DNA of 64,000 nucleotides from Exiguobacterium sp. Helios (GCF_014524545.1 NZ_CP053557.1:769501-833500); one strand, 5' to 3'; shown: positions 8,228 through 17,640, numbered from the stretch's first letter. Made by a program: numbers and translations. The notes: a model not told the origin generated them from the letters alone.

Positions 8228-8911
8228 TTATTGATCAAGGTCTATATGCTCAATTCCGAGTGTTTTCAAGTAGTCATAAAGTATGAATATTGTCAGTTTA
8301 TGAGGGGAATACATCCGTAAAGTTAATTGTCGACCGTTACTATGCAGGCGCATATTAGTGATACGAACTCCTTGTTGTTCCAAAGCTTCTTTTACATATT
8401 GAGCGTTTGTTTCACTGGATAGTATCAAATGAGCAACCATGACGTTGGCTTCGAAACGACTATTGTTAAAACGTTTCATTATTCTCGTGATTATTTCTAA
8501 AGAAAGAAACAGAAAAATTACTAGAAAAGCGGCTTCATAAATAAATCCCGCCCCGATTGCTATGCCTATCCCGCTTGAACTCCAAATGATGGCAGCTGTT
8601 GTCAAGCCGCTGACGATATCATGAGGTCGTCTTAAAATGACACCGGCTCCAATAAAACCGATACCTGCAATGACTTGAGCGACAAGTCGCATTGGGTCCA
8701 TCTGAATATTTGGCGCAATCTCGCTGTAAAGAAGGACAGACTTAATGGAAACAATGGTTAACAGACAGCTAATCAGGGTAATTACGAGGCTAGTACGTAT
8801 ACCAACAGGTTTGTTTTTGATTTCACGCTCAAATCCTAAAATAATTCCAAAAATAGCAGAAATCATTAATTTTAAAAAATCTTCTAGTTGGAACGAATGG
8901 ATCCAATTCAT
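8228..8911 (-). CDS. MgtC/SapB family membrane protein
   Basis: MgtC-type proteins are inner-membrane factors tied to magnesium homeostasis and stress survival; some modulate ATP synthase. The 227-residue product has four or five N-terminal membrane helices with the family motifs GFEREIKNKP, GIRTS and IGFIGAGVI, then a cytoplasmic ACT-like C-terminal domain (about 150-227). AAAGGA lies ten bases before the ATG at 8911; a TTG at 8920 is too near that site. It precedes the OppA gene on the same strand with a 108-base gap, so co-transcription is possible. Confidence 0.87.
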   Translation of the reverse strand: MNWIHSFQLEDFLKLMISAIFGIILGFEREIKNKPVGIRTSLVITLISCLLTIVSIKSVLLYSEIAPNIQMDPMRLVAQVIAGIGFIGAGVILRRPHDIVSGLTTAAIIWSSSGIGIAIGAGFIYEAAFLVIFLFLSLEIITRIMKRFNNSRFEANVMVAHLILSSETNAQYVKEALEQQGVRITNMRLHSNGRQLTLRMYSPHKLTIFILYDYLKTLGIEHIDLDQ

Positions 8912-8928
8912 GTTTATCAAATCCTTTC

Positions 8929-8956
8929 TTTACAACGGCTTTGATTTTGTTATAAT
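8929..8956 (+). promoter_or_regulatory. promoter of the APC permease gene
   Basis: TTTACA (8929-8934), a 16-base spacer and an extended -10 TGTTATAAT (TATAAT 8951-8956). It overlaps the translation start area of the divergent mgtC gene. Confidence 0.7.
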
Positions 8957-9029
8957 GAATTTTGTGTCTTTCGAATGAATATACGTTTGATATGAATAGA
9001 TATACAAGAAATAAAGGACGTGTTAGAGA

Positions 9030-10424
9030 ATGAATCAACAAAAGATCGGCTTTTTTGCTTTAGCCGCAATGGTCATTGGATCGATGGTCGGTGGAGGTGC
9101 CTTTAATCTGCCGGGAGCGATGGCTCAAAAAGCAAGTGCAGGTCCAATTTTGATCGGATGGGGAATTACTGGTCTTGGTATGATTATGCTGGCACTGGTA
9201 TTTCAGCACTTAGCAAACAGTAAACCGGAACTTGAGGGCGGCATTTACGCGTATGCCCGTGAAGGATTCGGACGATTTGTCGGTTTTAACAGCGCCTGGG
9301 GATATTGGGTCTCGGCCTGGATCGGGACAGTTGCCAACATAACGTTGGTCTTTAATGCACTCAGTTACTTTTTCCCGATTTTCTCATCAGAAAATCGTGT
9401 ATTTTTGTTGATAATGAGTATTTTCGTCGTCTGGGGACTTTTTTTCATCGTCTCGAGCGGGATTAAAGAAGCGACACTTGTCAACCTGATTACGACGATC
9501 GCCAAGCTCGTTCCGATTTTGATCTTTATTTTACTGGTAGCAATTGCGTTTAATGTGAAGACGTTTAACCTCAATTTTTGGGGAGAAGGAACAGAATTAG
9601 GCAGTATCTTTACGCAAGTCAAAGGAACGATGCTTGTAACGCTTTGGGCCTTCGTCGGGATTGAAGGGGCTGTCGTCTTGTCGACACGCGCCAACAAACG
9701 GAGTGATGTCGGGAAGGCGACAGTCGTAGGACTTGTCGGAGTACTTGTCATCTACATCCTGATTTCCGTCTTATCGCTCGGTGTTTTGAACCAGGAGCAA
9801 TTAGCAGGATTACAAGAACCGACAATGGCTTATGTGCTCGAAGCTGCCATTGGTCCGTTTGGAGCCACATTGATTATGATCGGATTGATCATTTCGTTAT
9901 CAGGAGCATTGCTCGGATGGACGATTCTTGCATCTGAAATTTCCTACCTTGTCGCGAAAGACGGTGCGTTTCCAAAGTTCTTTGCAAAAACGAACCGTAA
10001 AGGGGCGCCGGTCGGTGCGTTGCTGATCACTCAAATTGCGACCCAGTTCGTTGCGGGTATCGCCTTATTTTCTGCACAGACGTATTTAGTCTTATCCAGT
10101 ATTGCCGGAATTTGTGCTTTGTTGCCGTATCTGTTGTCTGCCGTATACAGTGTCCGTTTTTCACGAGCAGAACGTAATACGAAGATGTTAATCTTCTCGA
10201 CGATTGCTGCTGCCTATTCACTGTGGCTCGTCTACGCTTCAGGGATTTGGTATATCGTCATCGCAGCCCTCGTCTATGCACCGGGTATCATTGCCTACCT
10301 GATGGCAGAACGGGAACAGAAACGGGGCGGCATGTCGCGTTACGAAATGATTGCAAGCGGAATTTTAATTATCTTAGCTGCCGTTGCGATTTACGGAATG
10401 GTCGGAGGTCAAATTCAATTGTAA
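9030..10424 (+). CDS. APC-family amino acid permease/antiporter (basic amino acid/polyamine type)
   Basis: The 464-residue protein has about 12 membrane helices and begins with the APC helix-1 motif IGSMVGGGAFNLPG, which holds the unwound substrate site. The sequence resembles the arginine-ornithine or lysine antiporters of the APA subfamily (GGIYAYAREGFGRFVGFNSAWGYW split over helices 2 and 3). An ArcD-like arginine/ornithine role would match the ornithine aminotransferase gene 2.3 kb away, but they are not in one operon and no arc genes are nearby. AAGGACG precedes the ATG by about 9 bases. Confidence 0.8.
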   Translation: MNQQKIGFFALAAMVIGSMVGGGAFNLPGAMAQKASAGPILIGWGITGLGMIMLALVFQHLANSKPELEGGIYAYAREGFGRFVGFNSAWGYWVSAWIGTVANITLVFNALSYFFPIFSSENRVFLLIMSIFVVWGLFFIVSSGIKEATLVNLITTIAKLVPILIFILLVAIAFNVKTFNLNFWGEGTELGSIFTQVKGTMLVTLWAFVGIEGAVVLSTRANKRSDVGKATVVGLVGVLVIYILISVLSLGVLNQEQLAGLQEPTMAYVLEAAIGPFGATLIMIGLIISLSGALLGWTILASEISYLVAKDGAFPKFFAKTNRKGAPVGALLITQIATQFVAGIALFSAQTYLVLSSIAGICALLPYLLSAVYSVRFSRAERNTKMLIFSTIAAAYSLWLVYASGIWYIVIAALVYAPGIIAYLMAEREQKRGGMSRYEMIASGILIILAAVAIYGMVGGQIQL

Positions 10425-10466
10425 GACAAAAAAGCAAGAGGGACGTTAATATCCGTCTTGATAGAC

Positions 10467-10506
10467 AAAACAGGAACCGAATCAGCATCCGGCTCCTGTT
10501 TTTTTG
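10467..10506 (+). terminator. terminator after the permease gene
   Basis: ACAGGA-CCG pairs with CGG-TCCTGT and runs into seven T residues. Confidence 0.8.
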
Positions 10507-10522
10507 TTGTCTGGTATCTATC

Positions 10523-12562
10523 TCAGTCTTCAGAATTTGCTGAGCCGAAGCGGTGTTCAACTGCATCAACAGACAGTGGTTCAGAGAAAATGAATCCTTG
10601 CATTTGTTGGCAAGGCGTCTCTTGTAAATAATGTAAGGCGGTTGCCGTTTCGACACCTTCTGCGACGAGGTTCAGCTTTAAGTTTTGACCAAGTTGAATG
10701 ATTGAGTCGAGCAACCCGTTTTCTCCTAAATCGATGCCGTCAATGAAGACTTTATCGATCTTGAGTTCATCAATCGGAAAAGCACGCAAATATTGTAAGG
10801 AAGAATAACCTGTTCCAAAATCATCAATCGATAATCGGAAGCCAAGCGCTTTGATCAGTTGCATCCGTTCAATTGTCCGCTGTGTTTGTAAAATTGCGAT
10901 GTTCTCCGTCAATTCAAGGGTGACGAATTGCGGATTAATTATTTTCTGGGTCACGACGTGTTGCAGCGTCCGGACGAACGAGTCACTTTGGAACTGGTGC
11001 GGTGAAATATTGATGGCCATCGTCAAATCAGCCGCAATCCGTTTCTGCCAAATGGCGAGCCGCTCACAGGCCTCGATGACGACCCAGTTGTTAATGGGTG
11101 TGATCAAAGCGGCTTCTTCCGCAAGTGGAATGAATTCATCAGGAGGAATGCTCCCGAGTGCCGTATGATTCCAACGCAACAGCGCTTCAAAACCATCGAC
11201 ATGCTTGGTTTTCAAGTTGATGATTGGTTGATAGACCAAATGAAGGGCTTGATCCTCTAAAGCCGTAAATAATGAGCGTTCGAGCTGTAATTTCCGGGTG
11301 AACTGCTCATCCATTTCATGGGTTAAATATTGAATCGTTCCTGTACCGATTGATTTTCCGGCATACAAGGCCATTTCCGAACGGCGGTACAAATCTTCAA
11401 GTGATTTGGCTTCCGAAGGATAGACGGTAATTCCGAACGTACAGGAGATGATTAAGGAATGCCCATTAATATAATAGGGACGTTGCAATACTTGTTGCAG
11501 TTTCCGGGCATACTGGAACAGGGCATTCCGGTCGGTGACTTTTAGCAATAAACCAAACAAGTCACTCGTCGGATGGAACGTTAACAGCTGTTTTGCATGT
11601 TGAGACAAACGTTTGGCTAACGCTTGTAACAGTTGGTCGCCTACATGTGTACCGAAAGAATCGTTGATGACTTTAAAACGATCAATATCAAATAAGATGA
11701 GTGAGATCGGGAAATCATCAGATGCTTTGGAGAATAAGACCTGACCTTCACGAAGGAAGCCTCGTTTATTCAGCAGATGGGTCAATTCATTATGATGGAC
11801 TAAAAAATCAAGTTCCTGTTCGAGATGTTCGGTTTCCGTAATATCGGTACCAATGAAAATATGTTGGAAACGGACACCATTTACGTCATACACTGGAATC
11901 AGGGTGGCACGAAGGACTTTTTTAGAATCATCCTGGGTCGAAATCGATAGTTTTCCGGACCAGGCCTTTTTTCTTTTGATTTGGGAGCGGATCGTCGAAA
12001 GAACCTCTTCCGACGAATCGAGGAGGATCGTCCAAGCTTGACCAAGCAACGCATTTGGACAAAATCCTGTAACGTCTGTCAAGTTGGCATTGGCATATTG
12101 AATCGTTCCCCGTGCGTCGAAGATGGCGACACAAGCGATTTGATCAAACGCATATCGTAAATCCATCAATCCCTGGAATAACGGTTTGCTTGCATTTTGT
12201 TGAGTAGAAGAAGGCAACTGACAGAAAAAAGCACCAAACGGCTCATTTTTGTCATCAAAGAGCGGTGAGACGAGTAACGTCGCTGCTGAATGTTCACCTG
12301 ACTTATGCAGAAATGTTGTATTGGGTAATTGGATCGATTGTCGTTTTTTTAAAAATGAATGCCAGATTTGCCGACTGAACGCAGCATCTTCCGGATCAAG
12401 GAGCGGAATCAATTGTCCGATAACTTCTTGTGCCGACCAGCCCCAGCAGGATTCGGCAGCCTCATTCCAGGAATGAACAGTTAAATCGACGTGCAGAATA
12501 AATGCAGGTAAGGGAAATCCTTGCATGACAGTTTCATAGGAATTAATGGTCGAACGATCCAT
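10523..12562 (-). CDS. PAS-PAS-degenerate GGDEF-EAL protein, probable c-di-GMP phosphodiesterase
   Basis: Two PAS domains (about residues 1-125 and 130-250) precede a GGDEF-like domain (about 255-415) and an EAL domain (about 425-670) in this 679-residue soluble protein. The diguanylate cyclase signature is lost: where GGDEF is expected the chain reads PTSDLFG. The EAL part keeps the catalytic residues: FEALLRW, the ELTEN glutamate, the DDFGTGYSS loop and KIDKVFID. The protein should therefore degrade c-di-GMP rather than make it, with PAS domains sensing a cytoplasmic cue and the dead GGDEF perhaps binding GTP. AAGGAG precedes the ATG. Monocistronic. Confidence 0.88.
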   Translation of the reverse strand: MDRSTINSYETVMQGFPLPAFILHVDLTVHSWNEAAESCWGWSAQEVIGQLIPLLDPEDAAFSRQIWHSFLKKRQSIQLPNTTFLHKSGEHSAATLLVSPLFDDKNEPFGAFFCQLPSSTQQNASKPLFQGLMDLRYAFDQIACVAIFDARGTIQYANANLTDVTGFCPNALLGQAWTILLDSSEEVLSTIRSQIKRKKAWSGKLSISTQDDSKKVLRATLIPVYDVNGVRFQHIFIGTDITETEHLEQELDFLVHHNELTHLLNKRGFLREGQVLFSKASDDFPISLILFDIDRFKVINDSFGTHVGDQLLQALAKRLSQHAKQLLTFHPTSDLFGLLLKVTDRNALFQYARKLQQVLQRPYYINGHSLIISCTFGITVYPSEAKSLEDLYRRSEMALYAGKSIGTGTIQYLTHEMDEQFTRKLQLERSLFTALEDQALHLVYQPIINLKTKHVDGFEALLRWNHTALGSIPPDEFIPLAEEAALITPINNWVVIEACERLAIWQKRIAADLTMAINISPHQFQSDSFVRTLQHVVTQKIINPQFVTLELTENIAILQTQRTIERMQLIKALGFRLSIDDFGTGYSSLQYLRAFPIDELKIDKVFIDGIDLGENGLLDSIIQLGQNLKLNLVAEGVETATALHYLQETPCQQMQGFIFSEPLSVDAVEHRFGSANSED

Positions 12563-12663
12563 TACGGACGCACACTCCTTTTAAATGATCAGAGATGACG
12601 GTTCACTTGTCTTGTCTATTCCCAGTATATTCAATTTTCATGCGGATAAATCCTGTATTTCGA

Positions 12664-12713
12664 TTGAAGATTATCTGTTTGAATCTGTTATAATCAGAAT
12701 GAAAGCGTTCTCT
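12664..12713 (+). promoter_or_regulatory. rocD promoter with overlapping cre site
   Basis: An extended -10 (TGTTATAAT, TATAAT at 12689-12694) has a TTGAAG 19 bases upstream as a poor -35. TGAAAGCGTTCTCT (12700-12713) matches the cre consensus at 13 of 14 positions and covers the expected transcription start, a position typical of CcpA repression. Confidence 0.6.
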
Positions 12714-12736
12714 AAGCGAAAAAAGGGGGATTTATC

Positions 12737-13939
12737 ATGAATCAAACAGAGAAAATTATTTCACAGACAGAGAAATTCGGGGCACACAATTATCATCCAC
12801 TCCCAATCGTCATCTCGGAGGCAGAAGGGGTTTTCGTTAAAGATCCGGAAGGCCGCGAGTATATGGATATGCTTAGTGCCTATTCAGCTGTAAACCAAGG
12901 ACACCGTCATCCGAAAATCATCGAAGCCTTAAAACGGCAAGCGGATAAAATTACGCTGACATCCCGCGCCTTTCACAATGACCAGCTCGGATTCTTTTAT
13001 GAAAAGGTCGCGCAATTGACAGGAAAAGATATGGTCCTGCCGATGAATACGGGAGCGGAAGCGGTCGAGACGGCAGTCAAGGCAGCACGTCGCTGGGCGT
13101 ACGAAGTCAAACAAATTCCGGGAGATGCCGAAATCATCGTCTGCGAAGGAAACTTCCATGGTCGGACGATGACGGCTGTTTCGATGTCAACAGAAGCCGA
13201 ATATCAACGCGGATTCGGACCACTCTTACCGGGCATCAAAACGATTCCGTACGGGGATTTGGAAGCACTGAAAGGTGCCATCACGGAAAATACAGCTGCC
13301 TTCATCGTTGAGCCGATCCAAGGTGAAGCGGGTATCCTGATTCCGTACGAAGGATTCTTGAAAGATGCTCAAGACGTCTGTAAGGAACAAAACGTACTAC
13401 TCGTCTCGGATGAAATCCAATCAGGACTGGGCCGTTCGGGTAAATGGTTTGCTTCGGACTGGGACAATGTAACACCAGATATGTACATCTTAGGAAAAGC
13501 ACTGGGTGGCGGCGTGTTCCCGATTTCTTGTGTGGCTGCCAACCACGATATCCTGAGTGTCTTTAATCCGGGATCGCATGGTTCGACATTCGGTGGGAAT
13601 CCATTGGCCTGTGCGGTATCTGTCGCTTCACTCGAAGTTTTGGAAGAAGAGAAGTTGCCAGAACGTTCACTTGAGCTCGGAACATACTTTATGAACCGTC
13701 TAAAAGAAATCGACAATCCGATGATTAAAGAAGTTCGTGGACGTGGACTGTTCATCGGTGTCGAATTGACAGAAGCTGCTCGTCCGTATTGCGAAGCATT
13801 AAAAGAAAAAGGATTGCTCTGCAAGGAAACACATGAGACAGTCATTCGTTTTGCACCACCACTCGTCATCACAAAAGAAGAATTAGACTGGGCATTCGAA
13901 CGGATTGAACAAGTCCTCGGCGTCTCGGTTGCACAGTAA
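12737..13939 (+). CDS. rocD: ornithine aminotransferase
   Basis: The PLP enzyme moves the delta-amino group of ornithine to 2-oxoglutarate, giving glutamate semialdehyde and glutamate, in arginine catabolism or proline synthesis. The 400 residues match the family length; visible are the substrate strand [13 protein letters not shown], the [10 protein letters not shown] cofactor loop, [14 protein letters not shown] and the PLP lysine in [18 protein letters not shown] precedes the ATG. The cre site at the promoter suggests glucose repression, as for other roc genes. It is alone between two terminators. Confidence 0.93.
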   Translation: MNQTEKIISQTEKFGAHNYHPLPIVISEAEGVFVKDPEGREYMDMLSAYSAVNQGHRHPKIIEALKRQADKITLTSRAFHNDQLGFFYEKVAQLTGKDMVLPMNTGAEAVETAVKAARRWAYEVKQIPGDAEIIVCEGNFHGRTMTAVSMSTEAEYQRGFGPLLPGIKTIPYGDLEALKGAITENTAAFIVEPIQGEAGILIPYEGFLKDAQDVCKEQNVLLVSDEIQSGLGRSGKWFASDWDNVTPDMYILGKALGGGVFPISCVAANHDILSVFNPGSHGSTFGGNPLACAVSVASLEVLEEEKLPERSLELGTYFMNRLKEIDNPMIKEVRGRGLFIGVELTEAARPYCEALKEKGLLCKETHETVIRFAPPLVITKEELDWAFERIEQVLGVSVAQ

Positions 13940-13945
13940 TAAACT

Positions 13946-13977
13946 ACTCCCTATCGGAAAGCGATAGGGAGTTTTTT
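13946..13977 (+). terminator. rocD terminator
   Basis: A perfect 11-base-pair stem (13946-13956 with 13962-13972) and T tract. Confidence 0.85.
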
Positions 13978-14021
13978 AATCGACTGATTTTTGGATTTAG
14001 GACAAATGAGAGCAGAACGAT

Positions 14022-14046
14022 GTTTGAATCTGTTTCAGGTGGGAAC
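14022..14046 (+). promoter_or_regulatory. sigma-B promoter of csbD
   Basis: GTTTGA (14022-14027), 13-base spacer, GGGAAC (14041-14046). CsbD genes are known sigma-B targets in Bacillus, which supports the call. Confidence 0.65.
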
Positions 14047-14083
14047 ATATTATTATGCGTTAAAAAAATAGGGGGTAATGAAC

Positions 14084-14281
14084 ATGTCAAACGATAGCGG
14101 ATTAAGCAAAAAAACGGATGGTTTAGTTGATAAAGTTGCCGGAAAAGCGAAAGAAGCGCTTGGAAAAGCAACAGGAGATAAATCAACAGAACGTGAAGGC
14201 AAAAAAGATCAGCTTAAAGGCGATGCTAAAAAAACGGTTGGAAATGTTCAACAGAATCTCGAAGATACAAATCGTCGTTAA
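14084..14281 (+). CDS. csbD: CsbD-family general stress protein
   Basis: This 65-residue, highly charged and probably disordered or helical protein has the CsbD pattern of repeated G-K-A-K-E-A segments (VAGKAKEALGKATGD) followed by a KGDAKK stretch. The biochemical role of the family is unknown; it accumulates under sigma-B control in general stress. An earlier in-frame ATG at 14078 is only two bases from the GGGGG site, so the ATG at 14084 (gap 7) is preferred. A sigma-B promoter and a terminator frame the gene. Confidence 0.87.
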   Translation: MSNDSGLSKKTDGLVDKVAGKAKEALGKATGDKSTEREGKKDQLKGDAKKTVGNVQQNLEDTNRR

Positions 14282-14294
14282 TCTGTACCCATTA

Positions 14295-14322
14295 AGGTCC
14301 CTTGTGTAGAGGGATCTTTTTT
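14295..14322 (+). terminator. csbD terminator
   Basis: AAGGTCCCT pairs with AGGGATCTT and ends in seven T residues. Confidence 0.75.
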
Positions 14323-14336
14323 TATGAAAAAATATG

Positions 14337-14397
14337 TATAAAGGTCTAGTCATTTATATGTGTATGTGGAATAATAATAAATGTTAAAGCGTTTTCA
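14337..14397 (+). promoter_or_regulatory. possible NagR-type operator and cre-like site before the PTS gene
   Basis: An AT-rich dyad (TATAAA ... TTTATA, 14337-14358) is centred on GGTCTAGTCA, which resembles GntR/NagR sites of GlcNAc genes. TTAAAGCGTTTTCA (14384-14397) matches the cre consensus except at one position. Both are sequence matches only. Confidence 0.4.
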
Positions 14398-14441
14398 TCG
14401 TCATGTCATTATTTGTTTTTATTTAAGAAAGGGTGAAGTAT

Positions 14442-15950
14442 ATGTTGCAGTTTCTTCAACGAATCGGTAAGGCCTTAATGCTACCGATCGCCGTTTTACC
14501 AGCCGCAGGAATTGTCCTTCGACTCGGTTCAGCCGACATGTTGGATGTTCCATTGATGGTGGCAGCAGGTGGTGCGATTTTTGATAATCTTCCACTGATT
14601 TTTGCGATTGGTGTCGCGATCGGATTATCGATTGATGCAAGTGGCGCTGCCGGCTTGGCAGGGGCAGTCGGGTATCTGGTCTTAAAAACGGGTGTCGACT
14701 CCATGAACAAGGATTATTCGAACGCTCAAATTCAGGCTAAGTACGATGCAATCGCCGCCATTGTCAATGACTCCTCGACGAAAGTGGATGGGGCGACCTT
14801 AAGTTCCATTGCCAATCAGGCAACTTTAGGTTCGATGGTCAATATGGCTGTGTTCGGCGGGATCATTGCCGGTATTGTCGCCGGTTTGTTATACAATCGA
14901 TTTTACAATATTAAATTACCGGATTGGTTAGCGTTCTTCGGTGGACGCCGTTTTGTTCCAATCATCACTTCGGCTGCCATGCTGATCCTGGCATTCATCT
15001 TTGGTTACTTATGGCCGTTCATTGAAGATGGCATCAATAATGCGGGAGAATGGATGGTCAGCCTTGGGGCGGGAGGAGCCGCACTGTTTGGATTCTTCAA
15101 CCGTCTGTTGATTCCTGTCGGTCTTCACCATGTCTTGAACAATATTTTCTGGTTCGTCTTCGGTTCATACGAAAAAGCGGATGGAACGATTGCGAATGGC
15201 GATATCGCACGGTTCTTCGCAGGAGATCCAACAGCCGGTATTTATCAAGCAGGATTTTTCCCAATCATGATGTTCGCTTTACCGGCAGCGGCCGCAGCGA
15301 TGGTCATGGCAGCACGCAAAGAAAATCGGAAAGCAGTCGCGGGAGCGATGATCGGTTTGGGATTAACGTCGTTCCTGACGGGAATTACGGAACCGATTGA
15401 GTTTTCGTTCATGTTCTTATCTCCGGTATTATATGTTATTCATGCCGTATTGACGGGTGTTTCCATGGCAGTCGTCAACCTGCTCGGTATACTGCACGGA
15501 TTCTCCTTCTCGGCCGGATTCATCGATTATGTCCTGAACTTCGGAATCGCGACAAAACCGTTACTTTTACTGGTCGTCGGTCTGGTGTTCGCGGTCATCT
15601 ATTACTTCCTGTTCTACTTCATGATCACGAAATTTGATTTGAAGACGCCAGGGCGTGAAGATGAAACACTTGTGACGGATGCAGGACCGGTCACAGGGGT
15701 ATCGGACGATAAGTATGAGCAACAAGCAGCCCGGATTTTTGCGGGATTACAAGGAACGGAAAACGTCACATCGATTGATAACTGTGCGACACGTCTCCGT
15801 CTCCAAGTGAAAGATTCGACTATCATTGATGAAGCAGCGATTAAAGCGGCAGGCGCAAAAGGTGTCATGAAGATGGGGGCAAAAAATGTCCAAATCATCA
15901 TTGGGACGGATGTTGAATTTGTCGCTGATGCGATGAAACGTCAAAAATAA
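14442..15950 (+). CDS. nagP: N-acetylglucosamine-type PTS transporter, EIICB
   Basis: The 502-residue protein takes up and phosphorylates an amino sugar, most likely GlcNAc. Residues 1-400 are an EIIC domain with ten or so membrane segments and the sugar-binding GITEPIEFSFMF motif. Residues about 420-500 are an EIIB domain with the phosphocysteine in DNCATRLRLQV, a sequence closer to GlcNAc than to glucose enzymes (which read ACITRLR). No EIIA domain is attached, so phosphate must come from another EIIA. GAAAGGG picks the ATG at 14442 over a GTG nine bases earlier. nag catabolic genes are not adjacent. Confidence 0.87.
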   Translation: MLQFLQRIGKALMLPIAVLPAAGIVLRLGSADMLDVPLMVAAGGAIFDNLPLIFAIGVAIGLSIDASGAAGLAGAVGYLVLKTGVDSMNKDYSNAQIQAKYDAIAAIVNDSSTKVDGATLSSIANQATLGSMVNMAVFGGIIAGIVAGLLYNRFYNIKLPDWLAFFGGRRFVPIITSAAMLILAFIFGYLWPFIEDGINNAGEWMVSLGAGGAALFGFFNRLLIPVGLHHVLNNIFWFVFGSYEKADGTIANGDIARFFAGDPTAGIYQAGFFPIMMFALPAAAAAMVMAARKENRKAVAGAMIGLGLTSFLTGITEPIEFSFMFLSPVLYVIHAVLTGVSMAVVNLLGILHGFSFSAGFIDYVLNFGIATKPLLLLVVGLVFAVIYYFLFYFMITKFDLKTPGREDETLVTDAGPVTGVSDDKYEQQAARIFAGLQGTENVTSIDNCATRLRLQVKDSTIIDEAAIKAAGAKGVMKMGAKNVQIIIGTDVEFVADAMKRQK

Positions 15951-15955
15951 TGTCA

Positions 15956-15997
15956 AAAAAACGACCTTTCCTGATTAATCAGGAGAGGTCGTTTTGA
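15956..15997. terminator. bidirectional terminator between nagP and the DMT gene
   Basis: AAACGACCT-TCCTGA pairs with TCAGGA-AGGTCGTTT, with A and T tracts at both ends. Confidence 0.8.
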
Positions 15998-16884
15998 CGT
16001 GGGGCAGAGCTGGTCGACTGTTTCAAACTGCTGACATAAATCGGATAGAAAATCCCAATCAGTATGATGATGATCCCAATCCACTGTGAACCGGAAAGAT
16101 GCTCACCGAGTATGAGGACCGAACAGATGACCGCAGTCGGCAGTTCTGCTGCACCAAGCAGTGAGACGCTGGCAGGACTTAGGTGTGGAGCTCCTGCTGC
16201 GAACAACAGCGGTGGTAAAATTAAGGCAAACAGACCAAGCGGAAGGGCATACCAGATCAGTCCTTGTTCGAAATTCGCTGCAGTCAAGAATGTCGTAGGT
16301 GGATACATGATCATGACGAACAGAAGTCCACCCGTCATCATATAAAAACTTTTTTTAATGACAGGTACATGATTTGCGACCCGACCACTGGCAAGCAGGA
16401 AGATCGAGAAACTGACGGCTGCTCCAAGTCCAAACAACGTACCGCGCACGTCAAGAGCGCTGGTGTAAGCCGCGCTGGCTAAAATAGCACCACCAATTAA
16501 CAGGATGGCAGATAAAAAATGGGGGCGTGAAGGCAATCTTCTTGCAAGAATCGAATCAATCACGACACCAATCCATGTGAATTGGAAGAGGAGAATGATG
16601 GCGACAGAAGCAGAAACAGTTTGCAGGCTTTGGTAATACAGGTAGCCGGTCGTTCCGCTTGAAATCCCGATTGCCATCAAAGTAAAAGCAGTTTTAGGAT
16701 GAAGACGAAGATTTTTCGACAGCAGAGCTAAGATGAAAATCATCAGCCACCCGAAGAAGAATTGGCTTCCTGAAACAGCGGCCGAATTAAATCCTGCCTC
16801 GTAAGCCAGTTTGACGATTGTCGACAGGACGCCGTAACTAATGGCGCCGATTAAGACGAAAAGTGTTGCTTTTGAACGATTCAT
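15979..16884 (-). CDS. EamA-family drug/metabolite transporter
   Basis: The 301-residue protein has ten predicted membrane helices in two EamA repeats (about 5-140 and 150-290), the standard layout of DMT exporters. The substrate cannot be inferred. GGAGG seven bases upstream fixes the ATG at 16884 (MNRSKATLF); the frame is open to 16926 through a terminator, which cannot be coding. The last codons overlap the terminator shared with nagP. Confidence 0.82.
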   Translation of the reverse strand: MNRSKATLFVLIGAISYGVLSTIVKLAYEAGFNSAAVSGSQFFFGWLMIFILALLSKNLRLHPKTAFTLMAIGISSGTTGYLYYQSLQTVSASVAIILLFQFTWIGVVIDSILARRLPSRPHFLSAILLIGGAILASAAYTSALDVRGTLFGLGAAVSFSIFLLASGRVANHVPVIKKSFYMMTGGLLFVMIMYPPTTFLTAANFEQGLIWYALPLGLFALILPPLLFAAGAPHLSPASVSLLGAAELPTAVICSVLILGEHLSGSQWIGIIIILIGIFYPIYVSSLKQSTSSAPRQNDLS

Positions 16885-16913
16885 ACAGATTCCTCCATGT
16901 TTTAGAACGCACA

Positions 16914-16971
16914 AAAAAGGTTGCAACGGGGCCTTGTCCAGGTTTTTTGGACAGGGTTTGGTTGCAACCTG
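16914..16971 (-). terminator. terminator of the deacetylase-ykyA operon
   Basis: On the minus strand AGGTTGCAAC pairs with GTTGCAACCT, enclosing a second CCTGTCC/GGACAAGG helix, and is followed by TTTTTTG. Confidence 0.8.
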
Positions 16972-16977
16972 TGTGAG

Positions 16978-17628
16978 TTATTTAATGTTGAGTCCAGCCT
17001 TTTTGTAAAAGGTTGGCTTTAATTCATTGTAGCGGACGGTCAATTGATTAAAGGTTTTGAGTGCCTCTGTTGCTTGACGGGAAGTCCGGTTTAAATCAGC
17101 TGTTGCTTCATCAATCTTAACGAAGTTCGGTTTTTCGGTCAAGTAGGAAAGCACTTTCTTTTCTGAAGCAATCGTCGCCGCATAACGTTTCAAAAACGTA
17201 TCAAAAGCCTTCTCACGCTCTTTAAAGACATCGATAAGGGCTGTGCCGTCTTTTTTAGCGGCAGACAACGAAGATAAGGTACTCGTTAATTCCGCAAGGT
17301 CTAACTCATCAAAAGCACGGGTACGGATTTTTTGTTCTTGTTTTAACAATTTGACACGATTTTGATTCAGAGCGGTCAATTCATCCCGTTCATTTTGCGC
17401 CCGTTTAATATCATCGGCCCCAGCTTCGAGGACGGCTTGATAGGTATTGACGGAAATTTCATCTTGACGCGTCCGTTGCTCGGCGACGACTGCTGCTTTT
17501 TGTTCGGACTTCGCTTGTTCTTCCAACTGCTCGTATATCGAAGCGGCCGGGTCACTCGAGCAGGCACTGAGAACCAAGAGGCCGAGACAGGTCAAACAAC
17601 TGGTGAGGATCATCCGTTTATTAATCAT
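16978..17628 (-). CDS. ykyA: YkyA-family cell-wall lipoprotein
   Basis: The 216-residue protein has a lipoprotein signal ending LSAC (Cys about 23) and then a long alpha-helical, charged coiled-coil body without catalytic motifs. It matches the YkyA family of putative cell-wall-binding lipoproteins; the molecular function is not established. AAGGAG lies 8 bases before the ATG. It starts 12 bases after the deacetylase gene stops, so the two form an operon under the WalR-like box at 18554, which suggests a role in wall remodelling. Confidence 0.82.
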   Translation of the reverse strand: MINKRMILTSCLTCLGLLVLSACSSDPAASIYEQLEEQAKSEQKAAVVAEQRTRQDEISVNTYQAVLEAGADDIKRAQNERDELTALNQNRVKLLKQEQKIRTRAFDELDLAELTSTLSSLSAAKKDGTALIDVFKEREKAFDTFLKRYAATIASEKKVLSYLTEKPNFVKIDEATADLNRTSRQATEALKTFNQLTVRYNELKPTFYKKAGLNIK

Positions 17629-17640
17629 GAAAGGAACTCC

